This document shows, in pieces, positions 12,410 through 24,300 of a stretch of 64,000 nucleotides of DNA. Position numbers and translations under genes: made by a program. How positions within the stretch are numbered: position 1 is the stretch's first letter; every line of letters starts with the position of its first letter. The notes below the pieces were generated by a model. It searched no databases. It was given only the letters and a program-made list of their open reading frames with translations, and was not told the DNA's origin. This DNA comes from Fremontodendron californicum. Lineage: Eukaryota > Streptophyta > Magnoliopsida > Malvales > Malvaceae. The stretch is from NCBI GenBank assembly GCA_030761205.1, contig JAULJL010000021.1:8847160-8911159 (forward strand), written 5' to 3'.

Positions 12410-13830
12410 TATATTAGAGAGTCAGGCCTAGAATTAGTCGTGTGTTATCAAAGTCTCGGTTTTGTTGGTTTAATTGGTATTTAATTTTAATTCCCACGTT
12501 TTTTTAATAAGGAGAATTTTGAAAATAATAAAATGTTTTTAAATATGTTCATACTCATGTGCATACATTTTATTTTTGTTCTCGAGTTATTTAAGGTTGT
12601 ATATTATAATTGCTTGTCGGTTAATGCGTTACACTATTCTTGAATGTTTTAATTGCTAGGGCATTTAGAATAAGGTTTGTAGAATAGGTAGTGAAAGGTT
12701 TGATATTCCTCCACACACACTACACGTGCATTTGCATAACATGAATCCTCTACCCGGATTCCGTCCTTTTAAGTGGAAGTAAAGTAACTACGCCTTCGTG
12801 ATTGATCCTCCGTATGGGCTAGTGAAACACTTTCGGAGTATAAAGTACCTAATGCCTTCGTGATAATCCTCCGTACGGGCATAGGAAAATATACTCTAAC
12901 GAATTGAACCCGCTTTTATCGGGGTGCCTTACTAGCCTTCACCGGCGACAGTGAGGAATAATTCGGGGCCTTAGAACCGATTCACCCTCATATAGTTGAA
13001 CCTAGGCGAAGCCATCCCGAATTTCCGTTAGATATACCGAAAATAGGAACACATGGAGGGACATTTCTAAACTTTTTGTTACCTATTTTACACTCCGAAT
13101 AAGTGTGGTAGATCGGGCAACGATGTACGTACATCGCCCGTAATAAATGTGATACTCCGCCTCGAAGGCATCGTGATGCCTAAATAAGCAGATATTGTTG
13201 GGGCAGATGTTCATTAGCTGTTTTTTAAAAAAGAAAAAAAAAATCCTTTTTCAAGCATTTTTGCATGTGGCACATTTCATGCATGTGTAAATAAAGCATG
13301 TACATTTTTGGTTGTATTATTGATCTCATTCTTTGCAATAAACAGTTGGTAATTGAATTTGATGATTTCATAAAACCGGTAGTGTCACATGAGCATTTGC
13401 ATATTGTACCATAGTAAGATCCACCCTGAAATTCTTTTGAAAATGATGTGATTGGTTTATCAAAAAAAAAAATCAAAAAAAAAAAATGGAGGCAAATCCT
13501 GCATAATGAGATTTTTGAATAGTCCCACCAATTTCGTGTAATCATTGATTTCTTTGTATATACCTTTGTGTTAATTCATTTATTTTTGCATGTATCATTT
13601 TGACATCATATTATAGTCATAGCATGCATGGTCATTCATTGTAAGATATGTTTATGACATGCACAGTCATTATCTGTATATACCTGGCATTAGATTGCAT
13701 CCATAGCATACATAGTCATCATAATTTCTCTGTATATGTTCATGCATTAATCATCAGTTTATTCATGCACATAGGAATAGAGCATGTACATTCATAATTG
13801 TATTCCTAATCTCATGACATTTTCATTTGC
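12410..13830 (+). other. Untranslated leader of the 17 kb element
   Basis: No coding frame of note. It holds a two-fold repeat around 'gccttcgtgat..atcctccgta' (12795-12885). From about 13560 it contains degenerate 'gcatg..catagtcat..ctgtatat' units that resemble the leader in front of the second gag ORF at about 15080-15440. Confidence 0.6.
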
Positions 13831-14781
13831 ATGAAAGGGATTCGAGATATGAGGAATGAATCGGAGGAACGATTGGGTGCTTTGGAACGCAATCAAGAGG
13901 AATATGGACATGAAATCCGAAAGGTGAAGGAACAACTTGCCAAATTGCTGAAAATGGTTGAGGATATGGGTAACAGTAAAGGTGAACTTTCTCAGGGCTT
14001 CGCATCATCTTCGGATCAACCAAAACCATTAGGCCCAGAACACATAATCCTTGCTGGATCCTGCGCTTGTCAATGCCACAAAGGTTGCAATCCTGATGAA
14101 ATTATGGACAAAATCGTGAAAATGATTAAACCTGAGAGCCTGATACCAAAGATAGAAACCTTGGATCCTGTACCATACCTGCAAACTGTTCGAGGTCCAA
14201 GCCAGTATCCCCACCCTACCATGGTCCAATCGTCCATTGGGATGACCACTACGGGATTCCTGAATCCCACTCCATCACCAACAACTACCAGTTCATACTA
14301 TTTCCCTCATCAACCACCTTATCCAGCATCTGGGATAGGAACCTCGAGCTATGTACAACCTCCAAAGGCCCCGTATCCGAATCCATACCCTCACCATGCT
14401 GTTCCGCCACATCTCCATGTAAACACTCTGGTTCGGACCTTAGTGCCACCACCAAGTGCCCCAACTCCTAGGCCATGTGTAACTAAGAAACGACCCCAGG
14501 ATAAGACCCAAATGCCTTTTGATCCCATTCCAATCAGCTACCAAGAGCTCCTCCCTATACTGATCCAAAATCACATGGTTGCCTGTGTCCCATTGAAACC
14601 CCTGTTACCACCATATCCAAGGTGGTATAATCCAAATGCAAAATGTGATTATCATTGTGGAATTATTGGCCATAACATTGAAGACTGTATGGCATTCAAA
14701 AAGAAAGTGCAAACTCTTATAAATGCCAAGTGGTTGGATCCCACGACACTGATTGATAGAGGACTAGGAAAGCGTCATTAG
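13831..14781 (+). CDS. Upstream gag-derived ORF (ORF1) of the 17 kb element
   Basis: A 316-residue open frame. The N-terminus (about residues 6-50) is charged and heptad-like, probably a coiled coil. A Pro/Tyr-rich linker (about 115-220) follows. The C-terminus has the block PIPxxYxELLPxLIQNH, then PPYPxWY, then a variant zinc knuckle CDYHCGIIGHNIEDC. The same C-terminal blocks, in the same order, end the full gag at 15613-17028. The central Retrotrans_gag domain is missing. Ogre-type elements are known to carry an extra ORF1 before gag. That this one is a gag copy lacking its core is inferred from the shared blocks. The frame is intact, so it may still be translated, for example as a gag-interacting or RNA-binding protein. 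Confidence 0.7.
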   Translation: MKGIRDMRNESEERLGALERNQEEYGHEIRKVKEQLAKLLKMVEDMGNSKGELSQGFASSSDQPKPLGPEHIILAGSCACQCHKGCNPDEIMDKIVKMIKPESLIPKIETLDPVPYLQTVRGPSQYPHPTMVQSSIGMTTTGFLNPTPSPTTTSSYYFPHQPPYPASGIGTSSYVQPPKAPYPNPYPHHAVPPHLHVNTLVRTLVPPPSAPTPRPCVTKKRPQDKTQMPFDPIPISYQELLPILIQNHMVACVPLKPLLPPYPRWYNPNAKCDYHCGIIGHNIEDCMAFKKKVQTLINAKWLDPTTLIDRGLGKRH

Positions 14782-15612
14782 GATTGGGAGATTTACATCA
14801 TTGAGGTGGAAAGACTTCGGTCTTATATGATGTAATGGGATTTCACTTTTTCAGTAGCCGGCTCTTATAGCCTTAGGATGTTAGGAAGAATAAAGTGCTT
14901 GTAAGGACAGTCTTAACCACTGTTCAAATTTTGTAAAACATGGTTTATACCATTGTGAATGTTGATGTGGGAATGAATTGATTATGTTTCAAATTAATGA
15001 GAGGTTGATGATTAAGTTCCTCCGATTCTTATTTCCTCCGTGATATCTCCCCATTTTCATTTTGCATCCCATCAATTATTTGTCAGGTTGCATTCATGCA
15101 TTCGTAATCAGCATGATTTTTCTGTATATATCTATGCATTAATTTGCTTATTACATACATCATGATTAGCATTAGGTCACATTCATGACACACATGGTTA
15201 GTATGATTTTCTTTGTATATACTCTGTATCAATCATTCATTGTTTGCATGTATCATAATTGACACCATGTTGCATTCATAGAACATATGAACATTCATTG
15301 GGAAATATGCTGAAATGCACATGATCAGTCATTGCATATATCCATGTGTTGATTTGTTTATTCTTTGTTTGCAACATGTTGGCATTGTGATTGCATTTAT
15401 TACATATATGGTCAGCATGTTTCCATTATACATGTCCATACATCATATTGTTTAGGCTTCACATGCATCAAATTGCATTCATGGCTCATTCATCATGACA
15501 TACATTTTGGGGAAAATAGAATAGAAGTTGGCTTGGCTTTAGGAGTCTTTGAAAGAATTTCCATTTCAAATCAGAAGAAGTACTGAGTACACTTTTAATA
15601 CAGGCTGGTGCT
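14782..15612 (+). other. Spacer between the two gag-type ORFs
   Basis: Noncoding. From about 15080 it repeats the degenerate 'gcatga..ctgtatat..cattaa' style of the leader before ORF1. This fits a duplication of leader plus gag. Confidence 0.5.
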
Positions 15613-17028
15613 ATGGAGGATGAACATGTTGCCCGAATGGAAAAAATGGAAAGGGAACAGAGAGAATTGCGAGAACAGCTAGCAAAATCTCAAGCAGAAT
15701 CTAAAGGTCAGATGACTAAATTGATGGAGCTGATGTCTGCCGTAATCAAAGGAAAAGGATACACCGAAAACGTTATCGCCAGAGAAGGGTTAGAGGCACA
15801 AAAGGGCCAGGATGAGGTCATAATAAGTGATGCCCAGAACACTGTTAACCTCGTCAATGTCCTAAACTCAGATGATCTAGCTGAACAGGCAAAGTTGAAA
15901 AGGGTTGCAGTAAATGAGGTTGAGTTGGCAGATTCCCAAGGGAAATATCAGTTGTTAGATGAAAGGCTCCGGGCAATAGAAAGAACAGATGTATTCGGAA
16001 GTGTGGAGGCGAAAGAACGATGCTTGGTCCTCGATTTAGTCATTCCTCCTAAGTTCAAGATCCCTGACTTTGTGAAATATGACGGGACGACCGATCCATC
16101 AGCCCACATCACTATGTTCTGCCGGAAGATGACGAGTCATATAGGTAATGATAAGCTTTTGATTCACTGTTTTCAGGATAGCCTCAGCGGGTCCGCAATT
16201 AGGTGGTATAGTCAGTTGAGCAAGGACCAGATACGCTCTTGGAATGATTTGGCTAGGGCTTTTCTAAACCAGTACAAGCATATGACCGACATGGCGCCTG
16301 ACCGTCTCACATTGCAAAATATGAAGAAAAGAGCTACTGAGAGCTTCAAAGAATATGCGCAACGGTGGATGAGCCTGGTCGTCCAAGTACAACCGCCTTT
16401 AACTCAGAAGGAAACCACTGTCCTTTTTGTGAATACACTACAGGCCCCATACTACGATAGACTTGTCGGCAACACCATGAAGAATTTTTCGGACATGGTA
16501 ATTTCAGGGGAGATGATTGAGAATGCTATCAAGGATGGGAAAATTGAAGGAGAAAGAACATCCAATACCAAGAACAGGGCATCTGAAAATAAAAAGGAAG
16601 ATACCCAAGTCGTGGAAGACTTTGCCCCATCTCCCCAATTCTCCTCGTATCAGCCATTTAACTCTACCCTGAACAATGTCTCTCAAGGTTTTTATCCCTA
16701 CCAACCAATGACTGCAACTACACCAAAATTTACATCTGTCTATCAATCGAACATCCTCGGGAATAATCGAAGGGGGCATAAAAAGCGAAAAATAAATCAG
16801 GTTGACCCGATTCCTGTGACATACAGTGAGCTACTACCTCAACTCATCCAGAATCACCTTGTGACACCCATGCAAATAGCGCCTCTGAAGCCCCCTTATC
16901 CGAGCTGGTATGATGCTAATGAGTGTTGTGGGTACCATTCTGGCAATCAAGGTCACTCAACAGAGAACTGCCCCGCTTTGAAGTACAAGGTCAGAGATCT
17001 CATCAAGGCTGGTTCGATAAGTTTTTGA
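15613..17028 (+). CDS. Gag polyprotein of the 17 kb element
   Basis: An open frame of 471 residues. It has an N-terminal coiled coil (about residues 5-45). The Retrotrans_gag core spans about residues 140-310, with the hallmarks IPDFVKYDGTTDP, AIRWYSQL and RATESFKEYAQRW. The C-terminal tail carries PIPVTYSELLPQLIQNH, PPYPSWYD and the variant zinc knuckle CGYHSGNQGHSTENC. Gag forms the cytoplasmic particle and packages RNA. No stop or frameshift interrupts it. No protease or pol follows: the sequence after the stop shows only a short gag-tail-like remnant in another frame (about 17025-17085) and then noncoding DNA. Its product could be supplied in trans or could co-package with a relative's enzymes. 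Confidence 0.85.
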   Translation: MEDEHVARMEKMEREQRELREQLAKSQAESKGQMTKLMELMSAVIKGKGYTENVIAREGLEAQKGQDEVIISDAQNTVNLVNVLNSDDLAEQAKLKRVAVNEVELADSQGKYQLLDERLRAIERTDVFGSVEAKERCLVLDLVIPPKFKIPDFVKYDGTTDPSAHITMFCRKMTSHIGNDKLLIHCFQDSLSGSAIRWYSQLSKDQIRSWNDLARAFLNQYKHMTDMAPDRLTLQNMKKRATESFKEYAQRWMSLVVQVQPPLTQKETTVLFVNTLQAPYYDRLVGNTMKNFSDMVISGEMIENAIKDGKIEGERTSNTKNRASENKKEDTQVVEDFAPSPQFSSYQPFNSTLNNVSQGFYPYQPMTATTPKFTSVYQSNILGNNRRGHKKRKINQVDPIPVTYSELLPQLIQNHLVTPMQIAPLKPPYPSWYDANECCGYHSGNQGHSTENCPALKYKVRDLIKAGSISF

Positions 17029-19900
17029 AGATGGGGAAGCCAAGTGTCATAAGAAACATTGTGCATGATCATATTAGGTTTTTGACACATGTAGTTCTAT
17101 ACACTGTGATGATGAAAGCACTTGTCTCATGTTAACATCTACATGAATTAAATGAATTTTGAATTTTAAATGCTTTGTGTTTGTTGTGTTTCAACAATAA
17201 CTTGAATTTGCAAAAACAAGCATTAAGGAATTTTTAGTGATGGATAGTCTCAAGAAGATTGATGATCAGTGTTACAAATGACCCTATACCTTCTCCATTC
17301 TCTTTAGGTTTTCCTAAGCCTAAATCTCTTAAACCAAGAGCACTTGAAAGACCTAATGCTTCAAGGAAAAATGAATGAAAAAAAAGAGATGTATTGTCAT
17401 TGCAGAATAAGCAAGGATGTAAATCCTAGTCTAGGCTATGAACAAAGGAACAAACTTTTTGAATTTTTTTGAATTCCTTGAAAATCAAACAAATGAGACA
17501 TTCTTTCAAGAATCCAGATTTTGATAATTTGGTGTGTGTCAGGATTGTGCTAAAACCATTCATGACCTTTCCCAATGACCACAAAACACTAATTGCCCAG
17601 ACATCACTTCATGATTGACACCTTGGGGCACAATGATTAAACTAGATTATCCCTTGTCCCAGAGAAAACCTGCTTTTGGGTCATGTTTTCCTTGTCTCTT
17701 CAAAGAACTCAGATTGGAAACTCAGCCTTTTCAAAACAGACCTAGACTTGCCATGTTCCTCGTTGATACAAATTCGCATGGATAATCAAATTGGGGCATC
17801 ATATGTGGAAATGATGGATACATAGTGAAGAAGGATGGGCTAATGCATGAATCATTGGGGGCATGCGACGAAAAAAACAAAAAAAAAAGAAAAAGAAAAA
17901 TCATGATATCATGCATATGAGAATTCGGATGATTCCAAAGTGCAAAATGAAATTCTGAATATCTATTTCCCCTGAGGATTTCTTTTCAATGAGAATATTT
18001 GGGCTTGATATGATGAATGGCCATCTTTCATATCCATTTCACAAGAAAAAAATTATTATCCATAGTCACCCCTTTTGAGCCAAAAGAATTCTTAATTCTT
18101 TGAACCCTGATCAAGGATTACCCTCTACACTGGGGGGCAAATGCGAGGAAAGATCTTTTCAAAGATCATTGAGAAATGAGTGACAGCTCAGGGACAGACA
18201 CAAAGCAAATGGAGCCCCGAATAAATACGGGCGCACTCTGTCAAAGAAAAAAAGAAGAGGAAAAGATGACGAAATGAAAGCCAAGAAAAACAAACAAAAA
18301 ACACAATAAAAAAATGTGTGTGAAAGACATGGCAAATTGAAAGCCAAAAGCAAGGAAGAAAAAGAGCAAAATCAAAAAGAAAGAAATGTCCAAGAAGAGA
18401 CACATGCTTCAAAGAAAATCCTCTTCAAGAAAGGATCCTTGATCTGATTACCCTCAAACACATATTTTGGGCCTATTTATCCTTTCTTTCTGAATCCTGA
18501 GCCATGGCCTACATTACGTGCTTTAAAAGTCCATTTTGATCAAGCATGAATGTTTAATTTGAAGGGTTTTCCTCAGATTTTATCCCATCTTATCAAATTC
18601 TCATTTCACTAAGGAAGAATTTAGAATTCTCAAGTGCATGGTAAAAAAAAAAGAGAAAAATTGAAAAGAATGGGACTCTAGGGCGAAAACCCAAAAAAAC
18701 GGGCGGTCTAGAGTAGAATGGGAATTTTCGATGCCATCGATGATAGTGCCGATACCCCAAAAGAAAAGATCTTATTAAAGGAGTGGTCATCGAGGAACAT
18801 CTAGGAATTCCTGAACCCCCCAAATTGTCAGCTCTCATTCGAAGGATTGTCTTCAAAAACTGAAACTTTGTTCCCAAGATTAAACTTTCCGGTTTAAACA
18901 TCCCAGCCAATCTTGATGCTTGACAAAATGCCTTGATATGGAAACTAAAAGAATGTTGAATTTGTTTGGTTCTCAATGAATTCATGATTTATAAAACCTG
19001 TTCCATTTGTGAGCCTAGAAGGGATATACATTTTTGTCATGAAGTTTTCCTGGAAAAGCCAGAATCTTGTTATACCAAGCCTTGCCAATCCAGTTGAAAA
19101 AACCCAGATTGATACTTAGAGAAATTTCTAACAATGATCATCAGTCTTCAAAAGATTTGTACATCACACATTGTGGGGTTAATATTTTTTGTTCAGAAGT
19201 TTTCAAAATGCGAAAACAAATAAAAAGATTTTTTTGAAATACCCATTTTGATGTTGGCATGAGACAAGGATTTTTCTAACTCAAAGGTGTAGAACTGCCA
19301 GGATAGGTCTTGACTTCCAGATATGAGAAGAAGAAATAGAACCCAGTTCAGATCTCTGTTGATGAAAGTTTGAAAAACTGTTGGGGCAAAGAGAATAGCC
19401 AAAATGAATTGAAGATATACTCTGATTTGAAGAGGAAAAATGAATTTGAAAGGCTAAGCCAAAGTCTAGAAAAACAGCCGGGGGCACTTGCATCACTCAT
19501 GAGCACTCATCTCTTTATCGAGCTTTTGCATCTGCACAGTGTCGGCAAGCATTTGCATCATTCATGGGTATTTGCATTGGCATTATTCCATAAGCATCTG
19601 TATTTTACCTTTACATTTACATTCTTCATGGAATTCGTATTTGTGTCATCTCAAGCAATTGCATCATTTCTAGAATCATTGCATTTTCATTACTGTGTGG
19701 TAATTGTAGTTACACCATTCATAAACCAGTTACATGAACAAAATTAGTAGGGGCATCTGCATCATGAAACATGGGCATCAATCCAAGTCATTTACATTTG
19801 CATTAAAGACATTTGCACCAGTTTAAGTCATTTCGTGTCTTATTCAACACCTGCATCTGCATCAAAAAGCATTCGCATCTTCTCAAAATCGTTAGGGTAA
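17029..19900 (+). other. Noncoding 3' region of the 17 kb element
   Basis: No pol motifs (reverse transcriptase YxDD, integrase DDE or protease DTG) were recognised on either strand. The stretch at 18140-18420 is purine-rich. The stretch at 19490-19880 is rich in 'gcatttgcatc' words. In Tat/Ogre elements a long untranslated region of this kind lies between pol and the 3' LTR. Confidence 0.6.
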
Positions 19901-19924
19901 TTTTCAACAATTCTTCAAAGAACA

Positions 19925-20995
19925 TTTTTAAGACCTCCGGGCATAATTTTTCAAATCACAGGTAAGACCTCCGGGCAATATCTTTAAGACCTCCGGGCAA
20001 CATCTTTAAGACCTCCGGGCATAACTTTTTTCAGGGGTAAGGCCTCCGGGCACTATTCTTAAGACCTCCGGGCATCATTTTTAAAGTCGCATACAGCGCA
20101 TTTTTTCCAAATTATGGGTAAGGCCTCCGGGCACCATTCTTAAGACCTTCGGGCATCATTTTTAAAGTCGCATACAGCGCATTTCTTCCAAATCACGGGT
20201 AAGGCCTTCGGGCACCATTCTTAAGACCTCCGGGCATCATTTTTAAAGTCGCATACAGCGCATTTTTTCCAAATCACGGGTAAGGCCTCCGGGCACAATT
20301 CTTAAGACCCCGGGCATCATTTTTAAAGTCGCATACAGCGCATTTTTTCCAAATCACGGGTAAGGCCTCCTGGCACCATTCTTAAGACCTCCGGGCATCA
20401 TTTTTAAAGTCGCATACAGCGCATTTTTTCCAAATCACGGGTAAGGCCTCCTGGCACCATTCTTAAGACCTCCGGGCATCATTTTTAAAGTCGCATACAG
20501 CGCATTTTTTCCAAATCACGGGTAAGGCCTCCGGGCACCATTCTTAAGACCTCCGGGTATCATTTTTAAAGTCGCATACAGCGTATTTTTTTCAAATCAC
20601 GGGTAAGGCCTCCGGGCACCATTCTTAAGGCCTATGGGCACCATTTTTAAGACCTCCGGGCATAATTTTTCAAATCACAGGTAAGACCTCCGGGCAACAT
20701 CTTTAAGACCTCCGGGCATAACTTTTTTCAGGGGTAAAACCTCCGGGCACCAATTTTTAAGACCTCCGGACACCATTTTACGACCTCCGGGCACCAATTT
20801 TTAAGACCTCCGGGCACCATTTTAAGACCTCCGGGCATAATTTTTCAAATCACAGGTAAGACCTCCGGGCATAACTTTTTTCAGGGGTAAGACCTCCGGG
20901 CACCAATTTTTAAGACCTCCGGGCACCAATTTTTAAGACCTCCGGGCACCATTTTAAGACCTTCGGACACCAATTTTAAAGCCCTTCGAGCATAA
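19925..20995 (+). repeat. Tandem repeats in the 3' untranslated region (81-bp units)
   Basis: The word aagacctccgggca(cc) recurs dozens of times. In the core (about 20030-20610) it is built into an 81-bp unit marked by gtcgcatacagcgcat at 20086, 20167, 20248, 20328, 20409, 20490 and 20571. On both sides only short 15-40 bp versions occur. Hypervariable 3' tandem repeats are known in Tat/Ogre elements and can seed satellites. Confidence 0.88.
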
Positions 20996-21334
20996 ATTTT
21001 TCTTTTGAAATCGAATTCATTCCCTTAAGACGAATCGAGCCTTGTTTAGGCAGGTAATTCAATTTAAGGACAAAATCTTCAATTTATTGCTTTTAAAAAA
21101 AAATGAAAAAAGAGAAAAAAATAAAATAAAAAATAAAAAATAAATAAAAAAAAGGAAAAAAGAAAAAAGAAAAAAAGAAGAAAGAAGAAAAAAATGAAAA
21201 AATGAAAAATAGAAAATGAAAAAAATTAAAATGAAAAAGAAACCCCTTTCCCTTTCCTTCACATGTGATGTCACTGACCGTACAAAATTAGTGTCGGTTT
21301 ATCTTTGCCTGATTCCTGATTCTCAGCAATAGCC
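20996..21334 (+). other. A-rich end of the 3' untranslated region
   Basis: Holds a long low-complexity 'aaaaatgaaaaa/agaaaaaaa' tract at 21095-21240, then sequence leading to the polypurine tract. There is no gene. Confidence 0.6.
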
Positions 21335-21347
21335 AAAGAGGGGCAGC
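21335..21347 (+). other. Polypurine tract
   Basis: AAAGAGGGGCAGC lies directly before the 3' LTR TGTAGACACC, where plus-strand DNA priming is expected. Confidence 0.75.
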
Positions 21348-24300
21348 TGTAGACACCTAATTTTGTCCGGACCACTAAACAGGTATGTTTTCTTCCCATA
21401 TTGATGTTCCCAAGTGTAAAAAGACTGTTTTCATCCTGCAGGTGGTACTCCGAGACTTAGTTTAAGAGGGCGAGCACAAAAAGTCAAACTTGAAAAAAAG
21501 TCAACCCCGAAAAAGTCAACCCCAAAAAAGTCAACTACTGAAAGTCAACTACTGAAAAAGTCAACCCACTTTCAAAATCAAGATTTTAAGTTCAATTGAA
21601 AAATGGCGAAAGAATTTTGATAATCCGAGGTCTACATTGAAAGATATGGAGTTCGGAAGTTGGGATTTGGAGATTCAGTAGAAAGGAAACCCTAATCCGA
21701 GAAATTTGGGGAAAAGTGCTTAAACGATCAAACTGGTCGAAATTGAAGGTTCCAAATGAAATATAAGCACTGACTACGGGTAATGGAAAAGTCACTTGCA
21801 AGAAAAACCGAAAAAAAAGTCAATCCGGGAGAAAATCGAGAATTAGGGTTTTTAGTGGATTTCGGTGAAATCGAGAAGAATCACAGAAATGGCCCGACTT
21901 GGTAAGACCAAAGCCCCCAATGGATGAGGAATGATTAAAAAGGATGGCCCAAGGCTCAGATTGAAGAAAATCTGAAAATCGGACTTGTTTTGAGCAAAAC
22001 CGGGTTTCGGAGGTTAAAGGGTAAAATTGGAAAATTTTGGGAAAAATAGCAAATGGACTCCGAAAATTATGGAAAATTTGTCAATCTCATTCTTAAATCA
22101 TTTGAAGGAGATTGGCGAAAGAAAATCTTGATTCCGAGTTCGTTTGCAAAGTGGCCAAATCCCGGGCTTTTTATGCAGTAATTCAAAAAGATAAATCCCG
22201 GAAAAATAGCAAATGGACTCCAAAAATTCTGAAATTTGGCAAATCTCATTTTTAAATTATTTTGAAGGGAGGCAGATTTTGGTTTCTTCTTTTCCATTTT
22301 GGCTGATTTCTCTTAGTTTTTCTTAGTTTTTATCTTCTTGGTTGAGAGCAAAAAAAGAAAAGTTTAGAAATAAAGGAAAGTTTGAAGAGAAAAGCTTGAA
22401 ATATTAGCTTCTTGAGGTTGCTCTTGAGCACCAACTCTTGCACTTTCATTTTCTATTCTTTTTTTTGCTATTTTAATCTCTACTTGGTGAGTTTTCATTT
22501 TAAAATAATGTTTCTTGTTCTTCCTTCATTTCCTTTCTTAAGTATATTTTTTTTACATTTTGTTTTTACAATAAACTCACCATGGCCAAATGGCCTACAT
22601 TATTTATTTTAAGTTGTTGTTTCAATTCATTTTACCATATTGTTTATGCTATTTTCTTTGTTTTTGATGTTTTAAGTGTTATGTTATTTCATGTTCTTAA
22701 GTTATATTTAATTTGGTTGCTTTGTTTGTTGCCATTTATGTCTTAGATATCATGTTTTTGCATTTTTAATTTTCTGTTTTCATGTTGTTTAAATTTGAGC
22801 ATGTTTTAGAGTTAGCATATTAAGTGTTTGTGAAAATGCTTGTGTGATTCTTTGCATGATTCTTGTTTTATATCTTAGTGAGCATGTTTTAGATTTGGTA
22901 TATTAGGTGTTTGTGAAAATGCTTGTGTGATTTTTGTGTTATGACTTAGTTTTTCATGCTAGCATACCAAGTGTTTGTGAAAATGCCATGCTTGTTGGAG
23001 CTTGGGGCCATTTGGCTACTCCATGTGTTTTGCATTGTGTGTTGTATTTTTTGTCATGCTAGTTGTTAGGTTTTTGCATTTGCATGATATTTGGTTGGAT
23101 TTTTGAATTAAGCATGCCTTGTGTTTGTGAAAATGCCATGCATGTCTTAGGTCTAGGTTACATTAAATGCCATGCAAGTTCATGTTAGGTCTAGGCCATA
23201 TTATTTATGTCATGCATTTTCCTTACATTTAGGTTTAGATCCATGCATTTCATGCATTATGTTTGCTGCATTGTTTCATGCATTTCATGTTCATGCCACT
23301 TGAATAATGACTTGAGCCAATTAATGGTTCAAAGTCATGCTCTCTTGAGCACACTTGTGGAAAATTAAGTTTGTCAAATTGATTATTCTACCTTTGTGAT
23401 TTTTTTTACTTAGCCAATTTTTATCTAACTTTCAAAAAGTCCTAGCTACTGCTTTCAAGTCATTTTATGAGTTTCAAATATTTTTATTTTTATTTTTAAA
23501 TGATTTTATCAAAGACAAAAAAATGTGTTGGCAAAGCAGTTTTTTTTCCACCCAAAACTCGTACATCTCCGATTTTTCTGGGAATTCATCTTTGATCAGA
23601 AAATTAAGCCAATTTTTTCTCATGTAGTTTTATATGTCCTGAGTCTCCAGTATTTTTTTTAGAATTTTTGGAATTTTTAAAAATAGGGTAAAAAATCGTG
23701 GATTAAAACTGGACAGTGGAGTCAGGATTGAATTTAAAGAAAAACAAAGCAGTTTTTTCTCCTCCAAAAACTCGTACATCTCTGATTTTTCTGGGAATTC
23801 ATCTTTGATCAAAAAATTAAGCCGATTTTTTCTCGTGTAGTTTTAAATGTCCTGAGTCTCCAATAATTTTTTCAGAATTTTTGGAATTTTTTAAAATAGG
23901 GTAAAAAATCGTGGATTAAAACTGGACAGTGGAGTCAGAATTGAATTTAAAGAAAAACAAAGCAGTTTTTTCTCCTCCAAAAACTCGTACATCTCTGATT
24001 TTTCTGGGAATTCATCTTTGATTCGAAAATTAAGCCGATTTTTTTTCGTGTAGTTTTACATGTTCTGAGTTTCCAGTATTTGTTTTAGAATTTTTGGAAT
24101 TTTTAAAAATAGGATAAAAATTCGTGGATTAAAACTGGACAGTGGAGTCAGAATTGAATTTAAAAAAAAAACAATTTTCTGTTTTGGTTAATTTACTTAG
24201 AGTGGGCTGATTAGAAGGGTTAGCTACTGACTTAGGGTAATTTCTAAGCCTTTTCAAACTCTAAAAATGGTTTTTCAAGTCCCGGGTTAAGGGTAGTCAA

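Noticed and set aside
19370..19747. 125-aa open frame in the 3' region of the 17 kb element
   Set aside because: Low-complexity His/Phe/Leu-rich translation of 'gcat' words, with no homology to retroelement proteins that I can see.
19925..20995. CRISPR-like regular repeats
   Set aside because: The units are contiguous 81-bp tandem copies without unique spacers, in plant DNA inside a retroelement.
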